From positions 1 to 39,253 of the forward strand of contig JAICGN010000031.1 in the NCBI GenBank assembly GCA_025923075.1: a DNA stretch of 39,253 bases, given 5' to 3'. Origin of the DNA: Chitinophagaceae bacterium (lineage in GTDB: Bacteria > Bacteroidota > Bacteroidia > Chitinophagales > Chitinophagaceae). Positions 30,723-39,204 of this stretch are shown piece after piece. Within the stretch, counting starts at the first letter, position 1. Each line of letters opens with the position of its first letter. Under the pieces are notes generated by a model. That model was given only the letters and a program-made list of their open reading frames with translations, was not told the origin of the DNA and did not search any database. Made by a program: the position numbers and the translations under genes.

Positions 30723-33451
30723 TAGAGATTTAACCCAATACTGACATAATAATACCCACCCATAAATCCAAACTGCCACACGTCCAATGCATATATAGTC
30801 TTTCCTTCCCCCGTATTCGCATAATTCTTTATAGGATCCGGGTAAACATTAAAAACATTGTTGACGCCTGCCGTTATAGTAAGCCATGCTTTTGGACTAT
30901 AGCTGATGCTGACGTCAGTTAAAATTTTTGGTGAAAAGGTTTCCAGCAGTCCGCTGGAGAACTGGTAGGCATTTTCACCAAAGCGGGTATTGCGTAAAAT
31001 AAATCCAATCTTCTCTCTTTGGTAATTCAAACTAAGTATGATCTTACTTCGTGGCTGGCCTCGTTCCACATCTGATCTTTGTTCATCATCAAACAGGGAG
31101 TTTTTATTTGCTGTTGTTGGGGAAAGGTTGGGAACCGTTTTTATTTCATCAAAAAGACGGGTCTTAGTAAAATTTGCTGCAAGACTACCAATAAGTTGCG
31201 CTTTCCGGATCTTCCATTTTCCATGAATTACAATATCAATACCCTTTGTCCTTGTATTGATGGCATTGCTAAAAAAGGATACTTGTCCAACATCTGGGTA
31301 GCCATCGATTGAACTACTCTTCAGCAGGCTATCAACTTCGGGGTTAGTAACTCTGTCAAAAGCTCCACTCAGGACTATCCGGTTCCTGATCTGTATCCAA
31401 TAGGCATCGATCGTCAAATAAATATGCCGTGAAATAGTTGAGGTTAATCCGCCGCTCAGGTTCAACGATTTTTCTGCCTCCAGAGAAGGCACCCCAAACA
31501 CTTTCGTAACGTCGTGTTCATTGTTGAAAATACCCCTTGTCGTGGATGTCTGCACAACTCCTATTACCCTTCTTCCATTAGTGATGGCACTATAATAACG
31601 TTGTTGAATTGATGGCGCACGGAAACCGTTACTCAAAGATCCGCGCAGAAAAAGTTTATCGAATAATTTATAACGCATGGCCATCTTGCCGGCAAGGTTG
31701 CCGCCAAAATCGCTGTAGTGTTCATAACGGGATGCCAGGTTTAAAAGAAAACGATCATTAAGATCTGCTTCAAGGTCGGCATATCCGGACAATACACTAC
31801 GGTTTTTATCCAGGGCATCACGATCTGTAACAATATGAGGAGCAATGACGCCACCCATTTTCCTAAGATCATAATTTTTGAAGGAGGCTTCCTCACCTGC
31901 TTTCATCCCGAAATTTTCAAACCTCAATTCTGCGCCCCAGCCAATGTTAATAATATTTGATTTATCACCAGGGTTATTGATATTTTTTATAAAATGGATA
32001 GCGTTGGTTAGCTGATGATAAATAACAGAGCCAGTGTAAAAAGTTGTTGGCGCATTTTTCCCCAGGGTGTATTGCTGGGAAGCATTGTTTGTGTTTTCTG
32101 CATTGTACCGGATACTATTCATTCCATAAGCAGTACTATACTCCCAATGAATGTCTTTCCATATAACGCCTCTTGCTCCAGCTATGCCTGATACATTCCA
32201 GGTAACTGGTTTTGCAATCGCTTTAAAACCGTCAGGGAATAACAGTGTATTTATCGCCGCGGTATTCCTGGGAAGAATATGATTGTTTTCGAAAGTTAAG
32301 GTCTGATAATTTAATGTGCCGGTCCAGAATAATTTCGTTTTGTTACTAACCTGGTAAGCTCCATTCATTAAAAATCCAAAACTCGTAGATTTTGTGGTAC
32401 CTGCATTACTAGCTTTCATGCGGTCGAAACCTCTTGCCTTGATGATTGAGTCATCTTCGGCCCTGATTCTGATACTATCTGAGTAGCTGGTACCAACCGG
32501 AATATTTTTATAAACTGTCCCTTTATGTTCTCCGCCACGAAAAGCAGGATTGCGATAGTGCATATCTCCGGAAAAACTTAGGAACCCCTGCCTGCCGGCA
32601 GGCAGGCTTTTGTTTCTTAAGGCTATCCCGTGATAGATGCCCAGCTTCAATTTTTCCCCATCGTCTTTATAATATTGACCCAAATGAAGACTCACAGATG
32701 TTGTACCGGTTGACTCTTTTAACCTGGTATTGATAACACCTGCAATGGCATCAGAGCCATATTGAGCAGATGATCCATCCCGAAGGATCTCAACTTTTTC
32801 AATGGCAGAAAAAGGGATCGTATTCAGATCATTGCCGACTGAACCCCGGCCCAACTGACCCCTTGGAAGACCTGGATTCATATAGGCGGTATTGTGATGA
32901 CGGGTACCATTTACCAGGACCAGTGTGTGGCCGGGATCAAGACCACGAAGAGTGATAGGTTCACTCATAATTTGCATGGAAGCATTTAATGAAGGCACTG
33001 TGAAATTGAGCATCTGCATCAAATTTGTTTGACCGGTTTGGGCTAACTGGGCGGATGAAATCACATCTACAGGAACCGGTGTATTTAAATTGCTTCGATG
33101 AACAAGAGAGCGGGAACCAACCACTACTATCTCACCCAACTGCTCATTGGGTATCATATCGAAATCAATATTTTTTGTGGTGTTTGCTTCCACTATTACA
33201 GTTTGTTCTACTTTATTATAGCTGGCATGTGTGACCGTAATTTTGTAATTCCCCGGTGTTATAGAAAAAGAAAAATCGCCATTATGATCAGTGAATGTTG
33301 TTTGATTTCCCAGCGAGACGGTGGCAGATTGTAACGTTTCTGTACCATGTTTTACTTTTCCTCTTATAATCCCATTTTGTGAATATGAAATAGTATTTGC
33401 AAATACAGTAATGACAGAAGAGAGAATAATATGTAAATATATTTTTCTCAT
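30722..33451 (-). CDS. TonB-dependent receptor with CarboxypepD_reg-like N-terminus
   Basis: A 909-residue outer-membrane active transporter. Signal peptide (to ~25); carboxypeptidase-regulatory-like domain (~28-105; GIIRGKVKHGTETLQSATVS); plug (~120-235; VVGSRSLVHRSNLNTPVPVDVIS, ITLRGLDPGHTLVLVNG, IEKVEILRDGSSAQYGSDAIAGVIN); then a beta-barrel ending in an aromatic-rich last strand (FGFMGGYYYVSIGLNL). The substrate is unknown. No SusD partner is present, arguing against a classic glycan pair; iron chelates, peptides or small molecules are alternatives. The barrel start (residues ~282-289) carries an in-frame palindromic insertion encoding SLPAGRQG. It overlaps the sensor kinase start by one base. 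Confidence 0.95.
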   Translation of the reverse strand: MRKIYLHIILSSVITVFANTISYSQNGIIRGKVKHGTETLQSATVSLGNQTTFTDHNGDFSFSITPGNYKITVTHASYNKVEQTVIVEANTTKNIDFDMIPNEQLGEIVVVGSRSLVHRSNLNTPVPVDVISSAQLAQTGQTNLMQMLNFTVPSLNASMQIMSEPITLRGLDPGHTLVLVNGTRHHNTAYMNPGLPRGQLGRGSVGNDLNTIPFSAIEKVEILRDGSSAQYGSDAIAGVINTRLKESTGTTSVSLHLGQYYKDDGEKLKLGIYHGIALRNKSLPAGRQGFLSFSGDMHYRNPAFRGGEHKGTVYKNIPVGTSYSDSIRIRAEDDSIIKARGFDRMKASNAGTTKSTSFGFLMNGAYQVSNKTKLFWTGTLNYQTLTFENNHILPRNTAAINTLLFPDGFKAIAKPVTWNVSGIAGARGVIWKDIHWEYSTAYGMNSIRYNAENTNNASQQYTLGKNAPTTFYTGSVIYHQLTNAIHFIKNINNPGDKSNIINIGWGAELRFENFGMKAGEEASFKNYDLRKMGGVIAPHIVTDRDALDKNRSVLSGYADLEADLNDRFLLNLASRYEHYSDFGGNLAGKMAMRYKLFDKLFLRGSLSNGFRAPSIQQRYYSAITNGRRVIGVVQTSTTRGIFNNEHDVTKVFGVPSLEAEKSLNLSGGLTSTISRHIYLTIDAYWIQIRNRIVLSGAFDRVTNPEVDSLLKSSSIDGYPDVGQVSFFSNAINTRTKGIDIVIHGKWKIRKAQLIGSLAANFTKTRLFDEIKTVPNLSPTTANKNSLFDDEQRSDVERGQPRSKIILSLNYQREKIGFILRNTRFGENAYQFSSGLLETFSPKILTDVSISYSPKAWLTITAGVNNVFNVYPDPIKNYANTGEGKTIYALDVWQFGFMGGYYYVSIGLNL
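32587..32606. repeat. 20-nt perfect palindrome inserted in the TonB receptor gene
   Basis: CCTGCCTGCCGGCAGGCAGG is its own reverse complement (two 10-base arms). It is far more G+C-rich than the gene around it. In frame it encodes the core of SLPAGRQG. It looks like a protein-tolerated dispersed palindromic element. Confidence 0.7.
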
Positions 33452-33821
33452 AAGAGCAATTCAGCCTCTTAAAGGTATGGATTCGCTGTTAGCTTATATT
33501 AAATCTTTCTTGCTGCAAGTCAACATTTCTTCTATGATCATTTTTCAAACAGTAAAATTCTATCAAATCAAAAGTTAAAAGTGCATTGAGAGGCAAAAGA
33601 AGTTGCTTCCAGGAAAACAAAAGGTCTTCCGGACTTCGTTTGTAATACTTTTCTGAAATGCTCATAGCATTTCCAGTCGCTCTATTAAAGCCAAATTATC
33701 ATTTTTATCAGCCTGGGTTAAAGCACGAATTAACGAAAGGTGTATTTGAGTTAAGGAATGGCAGGAAACAAGAACAAAGGCGAAGGTGGAAGTTCAATTC
33801 ACCGGCGAATCAGAAATGAGT
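33452..33821. other. Intergenic region upstream of the TonB receptor
   Basis: 370 bases without a convincing gene. It should contain the promoter of the receptor-sensor-regulator operon, but minus-strand near-matches have TAnnnTTTG rather than TAnnTTTG spacing. A 28-codon plus-strand frame (33759-33845) overlaps the end of the next minus-strand gene and is probably chance. Confidence 0.4.
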
Positions 33822-34373
33822 TTATCTCCACTTCAGTCGCTTAACCCTTATGATATACTTGCGGCTAAACTTCTTTGTATATAGATGTGTTGGGTTATCA
33901 TGAATAGCATTCATTAGTTCAATGGATTGGTCGTAATCATTGTTTTTCAAATATGCTAGCGCCAGGTAATACTCCGCCGCATCTTTCAACGCAGGATCAT
34001 TCTTCACATCTGCCAGCACCACCTGGTAAGAACTGATAGCTCTTGACAGATTATTTGTTTCTAAAAAAGCCATCCCGGTAAGGAAAACATCTTTTACTGA
34101 TAATACCGAATTGGCATTAAGATTTATTACGTCAGCCCACTTCTTGTCCCGATAAGCCTTGCTGATGCTGGTCTCAATGGTGTCTTTTGTAGTTTCCACA
34201 TCATAAGCCTCATATTTTTCATTGAAAAGCCTGGTTGGTGTAAGCCGATAAAAATTATAGACTTCGATACAAACAAAGACCAGCAGCACACTGGCGATCA
34301 CCGGCACACCATAGCGCACCACGCGTTGCAGTATGCTCACCTTTTTTGCAGTTAGTTTGCTGTCCTCTCCCAT
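33822..34373 (-). CDS. Membrane-anchored TPR-like protein
   Basis: A 183-residue protein. A short basic cytoplasmic N-terminus (MGEDSKLTAKKVSILQRVVR) leads into one membrane helix (~21-40; YGVPVIASVLLVFVCIEVY). The rest is helical with a tetratricopeptide-like pair (FLTGMAFLETNNLSRAISSYQVVL and AEYYLALAYLKNNDYDQSIELM). The tail is strongly basic (KKFSRKYIIRVKRLKWR). It is divergent from hscB. No specific family is recognised; such proteins often serve as scaffolds for envelope complexes. Confidence 0.65.
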   Translation of the reverse strand: MGEDSKLTAKKVSILQRVVRYGVPVIASVLLVFVCIEVYNFYRLTPTRLFNEKYEAYDVETTKDTIETSISKAYRDKKWADVINLNANSVLSVKDVFLTGMAFLETNNLSRAISSYQVVLADVKNDPALKDAAEYYLALAYLKNNDYDQSIELMNAIHDNPTHLYTKKFSRKYIIRVKRLKWR

Positions 34374-34401
34374 TCTTTTCTTTAATTGCCGCCGAAGAAA
34401 C

Positions 34402-34409
34402 TAAATTTG
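34402..34409 (+). promoter_or_regulatory. Candidate -7 element for hscB
   Basis: TAAATTTG is an exact match to TAnnTTTG in the divergent region. The only nearby TTG (34386-34388) is 13 bases upstream, too close for consensus. Initiation near 34416 would give a leader of about 140 nt. Confidence 0.35.
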
Positions 34410-34556
34410 TACCCTTATACCTGAGATTTACTTGACCGGTCGCGAATTTAATTATTATTGAAGCAGCAACAGTGCCTTGATCGGGTTTTCGTGGCGGTTT
34501 ATCCAGCATTTGGCGAAGGCCTCCGACCGGGTTGCTATAATTCTATTAAACAATTT

Positions 34557-35069
34557 ATGAACTACTTTGAAATATTTGATATCCCCGTTCAATTGAAAGT
34601 CGACAAGGCCGATTTACCCAAGAAATATTTTGAGCTAAGCAGAAAATTCCATCCTGATTTTTACGTTAATACAACTCCTTCCGAACAGAATCGTGCTTTA
34701 GAAATAACCGCCAATCTAAACAAAGCATTTAAGACTTTTCAAAGCCCCGATGACACAATAAAGTATGTGTTGCAACTGAAAGGGTTACTGGAAGAAGAAG
34801 AAAAATATCAATTACCTCCCGATTTTCTAATGGAAGTGTTAGAAATAAACGAAAAATTGATGGATGCCGGTGACAGCAACGAAACCAAATTAAATTTGCA
34901 ATCCGCAATTGACAATTTGCAATCCGAAATTTATGAGCCTGTTAAAAAAACTGTGGAGCATTACCAGGATGGTGTTACTTCCGAAAAAGAATTGTTGCAG
35001 GTAAAAGAATATTATTACAAGAAAAAATATCTCCATCGCATTCAACAGCAATTAAACGGGATGTCGTAA
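34557..35069 (+). CDS. hscB: Fe-S cluster assembly co-chaperone HscB (J-domain protein)
   Basis: A 170-residue J-type co-chaperone that brings the scaffold IscU to HscA/DnaK for cluster release. The N-terminal J domain has YFELSRKFHPDFY with the essential HPD triad at residues 32-34, and MNYFEIFDIPVQL at its start, typical of HscB. The C-terminal part (residues ~85-170) is the three-helix bundle that binds the scaffold (LPPDFLMEVLEINEKLMD). No other isc or hsc gene is in the window. The ATG at 34557 is chosen because the family N-terminus starts there; an upstream TTG would add 33 unrelated residues. Confidence 0.85.
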   Translation: MNYFEIFDIPVQLKVDKADLPKKYFELSRKFHPDFYVNTTPSEQNRALEITANLNKAFKTFQSPDDTIKYVLQLKGLLEEEEKYQLPPDFLMEVLEINEKLMDAGDSNETKLNLQSAIDNLQSEIYEPVKKTVEHYQDGVTSEKELLQVKEYYYKKKYLHRIQQQLNGMS

Positions 35070-35143
35070 TATTGCAACCCCGAAGTTGTTTGAGGTTCGA
35101 TGTCAATAAGCTTAAACATCAAACATCAAACTTTTACCCACGC

Positions 35144-35227
35144 GCCCGGGTGGCGGAATTGGTAGACGCAGCAGACTCAAAATCTGCCGTCCGCAAGGAT
35201 GTGCTGGTTCGATTCCAGTCTCGGGCA
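35144..35227 (+). tRNA. tRNA-Leu (anticodon CAA)
   Basis: An 84-nt class II tRNA. The acceptor stem is GCCCGGG with CTCGGGC (one G-T pair) and discriminator A. The D-arm is GGCGGAATTGGTAGACGC. The anticodon stem GCAGA/TCTGC encloses loop CTCAAAA with anticodon CAA. A long variable arm and T-arm GCTGG-TTCGATT-CCAGT follow. CCA is not encoded. Confidence 0.95.
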
Positions 35228-35240
35228 CAAGCAAAATTTG

Positions 35241-35276
35241 AAACCCCCTCCAGCGGTTGGTTTGGAAGGGGTTTTA
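35241..35276 (+). terminator. Intrinsic terminator of tRNA-Leu
   Basis: AAACCCC-CTCC pairs with GGAA-GGGGTTT around a loop, followed by TTTTAT. It lies 13 bases after the tRNA 3' end. Confidence 0.75.
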
Positions 35277-35402
35277 TATTTAGGGGATGCTTGGGGGATG
35301 GCTTGTCAATTTTTCTAAGAGGAAATGAAAATTTGAAGAACCCGGAACTTCCGGAGTTAAAAACGCATTGCAAATTCTCAAGGCTCAATTTTAGTTTTAT
35401 CA

Positions 35403-35732
35403 TTACTTATACATTCTTTTGACAGAAGCTTTCAGCGCTTCGGTCTTGTAATTTTCAATACCTCTGACTCGATTATAAGCAGCATCATAACCTTCACTTT
35501 TACTTATAGGTTCGTTATTGCCAGCTCGTAACGTGAAGTAAATTTTTCCATTTGTTTGAGGAAGTTTATTGTAATTATGATCATAAGGAGCATTGCTTTT
35601 TGTTGAAGCAAGGATGTTTTTATTATTTCCATCTTCACGAAGCCAAACAAGCGCTTGAAAGTCTCATTCTTCTTAAATGAAGCATGAAATACATGATTTT
35701 CTATTTGCTCTTGGGTATAAGAGGTGTCAAAC
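35403..35732 (-). pseudogene. Frameshifted remnant resembling a DUF1508 (YegP-like) protein
   Basis: In one minus-strand frame, 35403-35663 reads 86 codons of protein-like sequence. It includes NGKIYFTLRAGNNEPISKSE, then GYDAAYNRVRGIENYKTEAL, and ends KASVKRMYK before TAA. The G-K-x-Y-F-x-L-x-A-x-N and S-E-G-Y pattern resembles DUF1508/YegP repeats. Just upstream, that frame hits a stop. A second frame continues protein-like sequence (SYTQEQIENHVFHASFKKNETF), so a frameshift lies near 35660. No start codon precedes it after the DUF6266 stop (35733), so the 5' end is also missing. An assembly indel could explain the frameshift but not the absent N-terminus. Confidence 0.5.
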
Positions 35733-36362
35733 TTACGTACTGATCTTTCCAAGATAAATACTATTCGATTGCCTGCTCCGGTCATGAGCGATGAAGGCGA
35801 TATAGACGTGATAGTTCTGTTTTTTGATCTGGGGAAGCTCCAGTTCATCGGTGCCTGATGAACGAAATTGCCCGGTAAGTTGCATTGCGTTCCGGCCGCT
35901 TTCACAATCGTATGCAAGGAGCATTGCCTGGTCGTATTTGTTGCCGCCATTGTATTTTTTGTCCCAGCTGAATTCAAGAAGATAATCGCCTGATCTTTCA
36001 ACTTTGATATTGGCTGGCAGCGGCAGCTCGCCATAACTAAGACGTACAAGTGAAGGGTCGATCTTCCGTGCGGAAGCTTCACCGGTGAAAGCATGTTTCA
36101 GACAAAATGATTTGGCTGCGTTGAATCCTTCCACTGTTGGCGAATAACCGTGAAAGCCAATGCGAACATAAGCCAGCAGGGGTTGCAGCCAATAATGCGT
36201 TTGGGAAAACTTATCCTGGTTGCGCTTTTCATTTACTCCGCGTTTTTTGCCGCGTTTGCGCGGACGCGTTCTGAGATAGGGCTGACCTTTCCAGGTCGCA
36301 CCGATCACTGGTCCGAGTTTACCTGAGATGGGACCATAAATGCTATTCTTCAAACGGGCCAT
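35733..36362 (-). CDS. DUF6266 family protein
   Basis: A 209-residue protein of unknown function found in Bacteroidota. The N-terminus MARLKNSIYGPISGKLGPVI and the following GATWKGQPYLRTRP are the family signature. A basic segment (RPRKRGKKRGVNEKRNQDKF), a central helix region (FNAAKSFCLKHAF) and a C-terminal beta-rich half (YLLEFSWDKKYNGGN, YHVYIAFIAHDRS) follow. No signal peptide or enzyme motif is visible. It lies downstream of tRNA-Leu, next to a broken gene, in what looks like a less conserved stretch. Confidence 0.8.
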   Translation of the reverse strand: MARLKNSIYGPISGKLGPVIGATWKGQPYLRTRPRKRGKKRGVNEKRNQDKFSQTHYWLQPLLAYVRIGFHGYSPTVEGFNAAKSFCLKHAFTGEASARKIDPSLVRLSYGELPLPANIKVERSGDYLLEFSWDKKYNGGNKYDQAMLLAYDCESGRNAMQLTGQFRSSGTDELELPQIKKQNYHVYIAFIAHDRSRQSNSIYLGKIST

Positions 36363-36708
36363 ACAACAGATTCCTCCTATCCTGAAGGTACCCAGATTTT
36401 ATGCAAACTCAAAGGAAACACAGATAAAATACACAGATAACCCACATGAATTCTGCGTTTGGTGTGCGTTTGGTGTGCGTTATTTATGGGTTTGATCTGG
36501 GTTTTTATAGGAACAGGATACTTGCTAAGTCGAAGTTGAATAAATTGACACCCGAAGTTGGAATCCAGAGAGGGTCGCCAAACGAAGTCCGCGGATTGAT
36601 TTTATCTTATAGTGAAATATGCTGGCTGATTTTGAAAAAGTACAAAAACAGAACTCTGGCTAGTAAAAGGCACAAATTAAAGGCGACTTAATTCTCGCCT
36701 TTAATTTT
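36363..36708. other. Intergenic stretch with a short tandem repeat
   Basis: 346 bases without a recognisable gene. It contains two adjacent copies of GTTTGGTGTGC (near 36458-36480) and paired ACACAGATAA words (about 36418-36440). An 81-codon plus-strand frame (36446-36691) stops inside the terminator stem. Its product is basic, has no recognisable domain, and may be chance. Confidence 0.4.
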
Positions 36709-36710
36709 TT
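36674..36710 (+). terminator. Strong intrinsic terminator
   Basis: AAATTAAAGGCGA pairs perfectly with TCGCCTTTAATTT (13 bp, 8-base loop), followed by more T residues on the plus strand. It abuts the stop codon of the AI-2E gene (36709-36711) on the other strand. The better T-run faces plus-strand transcription. Confidence 0.85.
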
Positions 36711-37809
36711 ATACCTTTGAATTTCTCGTCCTGGAAAACAGTTTCCTGAACCACTCGCCAACTTTTTTTGAAGGCCTTGTACCGGGATTGCCAATCAGAA
36801 ACCCATAATGCTGCAATCCAGGAACATGATCGAAGATGATTTTTGCGATACTGAACAAAGGGATAAACAAAATCATACCGGCTATACCCCAAATAAATCC
36901 GCCACAGACCATGATCACGATGGTGGCCAATGCACTTAAGTTTACTTCGGCTCCCAGGTAATGCGGTGTCAGGTAATAATTATCCAGTACCTGGAATAAA
37001 CAAAAACTGATCAGCACCCAGATTGCGGGCTGATAACCGGCTTCTGTAACCAGCGCAACAATGAATGGAAATACGGCAGCAACGATGGGCCCGATGACGG
37101 GCACAATGTTAAACAGCGCAGCTACTCCCGCAAGAAGCAATGCATTGTTGATACCTATTATAAGCAGGGCAATCGCATACAAAATAAACAATGCAACGAT
37201 GGAAAAAGCACGGCCAACGAGGTAATGCTGCGACACAAGACTGATGCTTTCCTGCACCTTCACCTTTTCCTCGTCTGTCGTTCCGGGAACGTAACGCAGG
37301 AAAAAAACCCGGTATCGCTCCTTATGATACAGGAAAAGGAACATCAGGATAATTGTGAAGACAAGACCTGTGAACGTTTGGAGTGAAACAGAAAAAAACT
37401 TTTTGAGATAGGGTTGAAGCATGTTGCCGCTGTCTTGATTCGGTATAAGTTCTGATTGTTTCTCCACAGGAATGCCAAATCGATTGGCGATGAAATCCTG
37501 AAGCCTGACGAGAAGCTCAGAAGTCCTTTGCTCGATCATTGAAATATCCTTAATAAAGCTAGTCACCTGTGCCGCAAGTATCCCGATAGCCAGGAGAAAA
37601 AAAATGAGCACTATAAAAACGCATACGGCCGCTGAGACGGCGCGGTGCCATCCCCGGTCATCCAGTCTTCGGCAAAGCGGCGACATTAGCATGGCCAGTA
37701 ATACCGCCAGGGTAAACGGAACCAGCAGTGGTCTGCCATAGTACAAAACAATGGTCAGCAACACAAAAAACAAAAGCGTCCTGTTGATTTTTAACAACTG
37801 TTGTTTCAC
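36709..37809 (-). CDS. AI-2E family transporter
   Basis: A membrane protein of the AI-2E (PF01594) family, which includes TqsA-type exporters and Na+/H+ antiporters; the substrate here is unknown. About eight membrane helices are visible: two near the N-terminus (LLFFVLLTIVLYY, LLVPFTLAVLLAMLMSPL), a soluble loop (~85-150), then FTIILMFLFLYHKE, the family block NIVPVIGPIVAAVFPFIVAL, and PHYLGAEVNLSALATIVIM. The tail is basic. No in-frame ATG precedes the first helix. GTG at 37809 gives 366 residues, near family length; a TTG at 37878 would give 389. The start is therefore uncertain. Confidence 0.85.
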   Translation of the reverse strand: MKQQLLKINRTLLFFVLLTIVLYYGRPLLVPFTLAVLLAMLMSPLCRRLDDRGWHRAVSAAVCVFIVLIFFLLAIGILAAQVTSFIKDISMIEQRTSELLVRLQDFIANRFGIPVEKQSELIPNQDSGNMLQPYLKKFFSVSLQTFTGLVFTIILMFLFLYHKERYRVFFLRYVPGTTDEEKVKVQESISLVSQHYLVGRAFSIVALFILYAIALLIIGINNALLLAGVAALFNIVPVIGPIVAAVFPFIVALVTEAGYQPAIWVLISFCLFQVLDNYYLTPHYLGAEVNLSALATIVIMVCGGFIWGIAGMILFIPLFSIAKIIFDHVPGLQHYGFLIGNPGTRPSKKVGEWFRKLFSRTRNSKV

Positions 37810-37957
37810 GGAGACTAATGTAGCAATATTTTTGCCGGATAACCATCGGTTGAAAATTCCATCGTGAATTCCTGGCAATGTGTTTTGCTATTTGGATCGG
37901 GAAAGCAAATCTTTTTGAATCAGATTGACTAAACGTGCTTCAAAATATATTTCTTTT

Positions 37958-38803
37958 CTAAATATCCCGAAAGATCAAAACAGGAATCGCAGTATGCTTA
38001 ATCATTTTACGAGAAATACTTGCCTGGAACAGGCCTTCGAAAAATTCCTGTCTTCTGTGCAGGAGAGCAAGCATGCTTACATCCAACTGTTCTGCAATTT
38101 TGTGCAAAGAATCCTGGATATTTTCTCCCTCAAAAATCTGAATGGTAGTTCCGGGAAATTGCGATTTATAAATTTTTTCCTGACTTCTTAAAACATCTTT
38201 TTCGCTATCTGAAATAGTATCAGCAGACACATGCACAAGGATGAGTGCGATCTTTAACGGATCGGCAAGTTTATATAACCAATTAATAATGTCGACGTCA
38301 GAGCTCCTGAAATCCGTGGCATAACCAATTTTTTTAAGCTTTTTATATTCAGCTTCTTTGGGAATTATTAAGACCGGACAATTTATTTTTTCTAACACTT
38401 TGAAAACATTACTTCCAAATAATACATTGTTTGCAAAACTTTCTCCCTTTGTACCCATAACGCATAGCCATATATCATTCTCTGCAATTATTTCATTTAA
38501 TTTACCTGCTAACGACCCAGCATTTCCCAAATGTCGAATTTCGGGCTTGTGAATATTATCCTTGATCTTGCGGAGATCATGATTTAATTCGTTTACTCTT
38601 GCTTGCAGATTGCTGATGCTTTGCAATTCGGATGAAGGAGTACTATGCGGCCAGACGACATTGCCGCTGATTTTTTCACGCTGACGGGAATACGTATTGT
38701 AAAGTATCAAATTTCCTTTGACGTGTATTGCCAGTTGAAAGGCATATTTCTCAGCCGCCTTCGCGTTCTCAGAGAAATCAGTAAGCACCAGGATATTCTT
38801 CAT
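37958..38803 (-). CDS. Tandem universal stress protein (UspA family)
   Basis: A 281-residue cytoplasmic protein of two Usp domains. The first (~1-150) starts KNILVLTDFSENAKAAEKYA and has the full ATP-binding pattern G-x2-G-x9-G-S in MGTKGESFANNVLFGSN, followed by CPVLIIPKEA. The second (~158-281) starts KIGYATDFRSSD and ends IPVLIFRDI, but its corresponding loop (LLHRRQEFFEGLFQASIS) lacks the glycines, so it probably does not bind ATP. Such proteins help survival under starvation or oxidative stress. It is separated from the AI-2E gene by about 150 bases and may be co-transcribed with it. Confidence 0.9.
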   Translation of the reverse strand: MKNILVLTDFSENAKAAEKYAFQLAIHVKGNLILYNTYSRQREKISGNVVWPHSTPSSELQSISNLQARVNELNHDLRKIKDNIHKPEIRHLGNAGSLAGKLNEIIAENDIWLCVMGTKGESFANNVLFGSNVFKVLEKINCPVLIIPKEAEYKKLKKIGYATDFRSSDVDIINWLYKLADPLKIALILVHVSADTISDSEKDVLRSQEKIYKSQFPGTTIQIFEGENIQDSLHKIAEQLDVSMLALLHRRQEFFEGLFQASISRKMIKHTAIPVLIFRDI

Positions 38804-38904
38804 TTGTTATTTTTAAATTCTTGGAATCACCCTCGAAAAATACGATAAAGCCGACGAACAATCGACACCTTATTTTATACAATAATAAATACATGTTCTA
38901 TTTC

Positions 38905-39204
38905 TCATTTCGGCGTTGTGATCTTTGAATCGGAATCGGTATTCTGTGTTTTCCAGTTTATCCAATCATCAATGAAACTTAGCACAGTTTCGTCATCCAG
39001 GGTATTCCGCCAACTATGAAAAGCGTGACGGCAAACATTGCAGGCATCGGTGTTGTCAAAAATATTGCCGGCCTTTTTGAGAAAATTGGCATCTATCTTT
39101 TTTGCACTCGAAATCATCCGGAGATCTTTCTCGCTAGCATCGAGCAGATTCAGCGCAGACGTAAGTTTTTCAATTAATTTTTTCTCGTTTTGATCCAGTG
39201 CCAT
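38905..39204 (-). CDS. Small CxxC protein of unknown function
   Basis: A 99-residue soluble protein, mostly helical and charged. A single CxxC with nearby histidine (DACNVCRHAFHSWRN) suggests a metal site or redox pair. No signal peptide is visible. The ATG at 39204 is preferred to a TTG two codons upstream. It precedes the UspA gene by about 100 bases on the same strand. No family is recognised. The last 49 bases of the window hold no gene that I can support. Confidence 0.5.
   Translation of the reverse strand: MALDQNEKKLIEKLTSALNLLDASEKDLRMISSAKKIDANFLKKAGNIFDNTDACNVCRHAFHSWRNTLDDETVLSFIDDWINWKTQNTDSDSKITTPK

Noticed and set aside
33759-33845. 28-codon plus-strand frame MAGNKNKGEG...
   Set aside because: Too short, and it overlaps the 3' end of the minus-strand TPR-like gene; no supporting signal.
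35504-36094. 196-codon minus-strand frame over the DUF6266 gene
   Set aside because: Its upstream half is a shadow of the DUF6266 gene; only a short segment (about 35661-35732) belongs to the separate gene remnant.
36446-36691. 81-codon plus-strand frame ending in a terminator stem
   Set aside because: The ATG start and terminator are suggestive, but the composition is not protein-like, the frame spans a short tandem repeat and no domain is seen.
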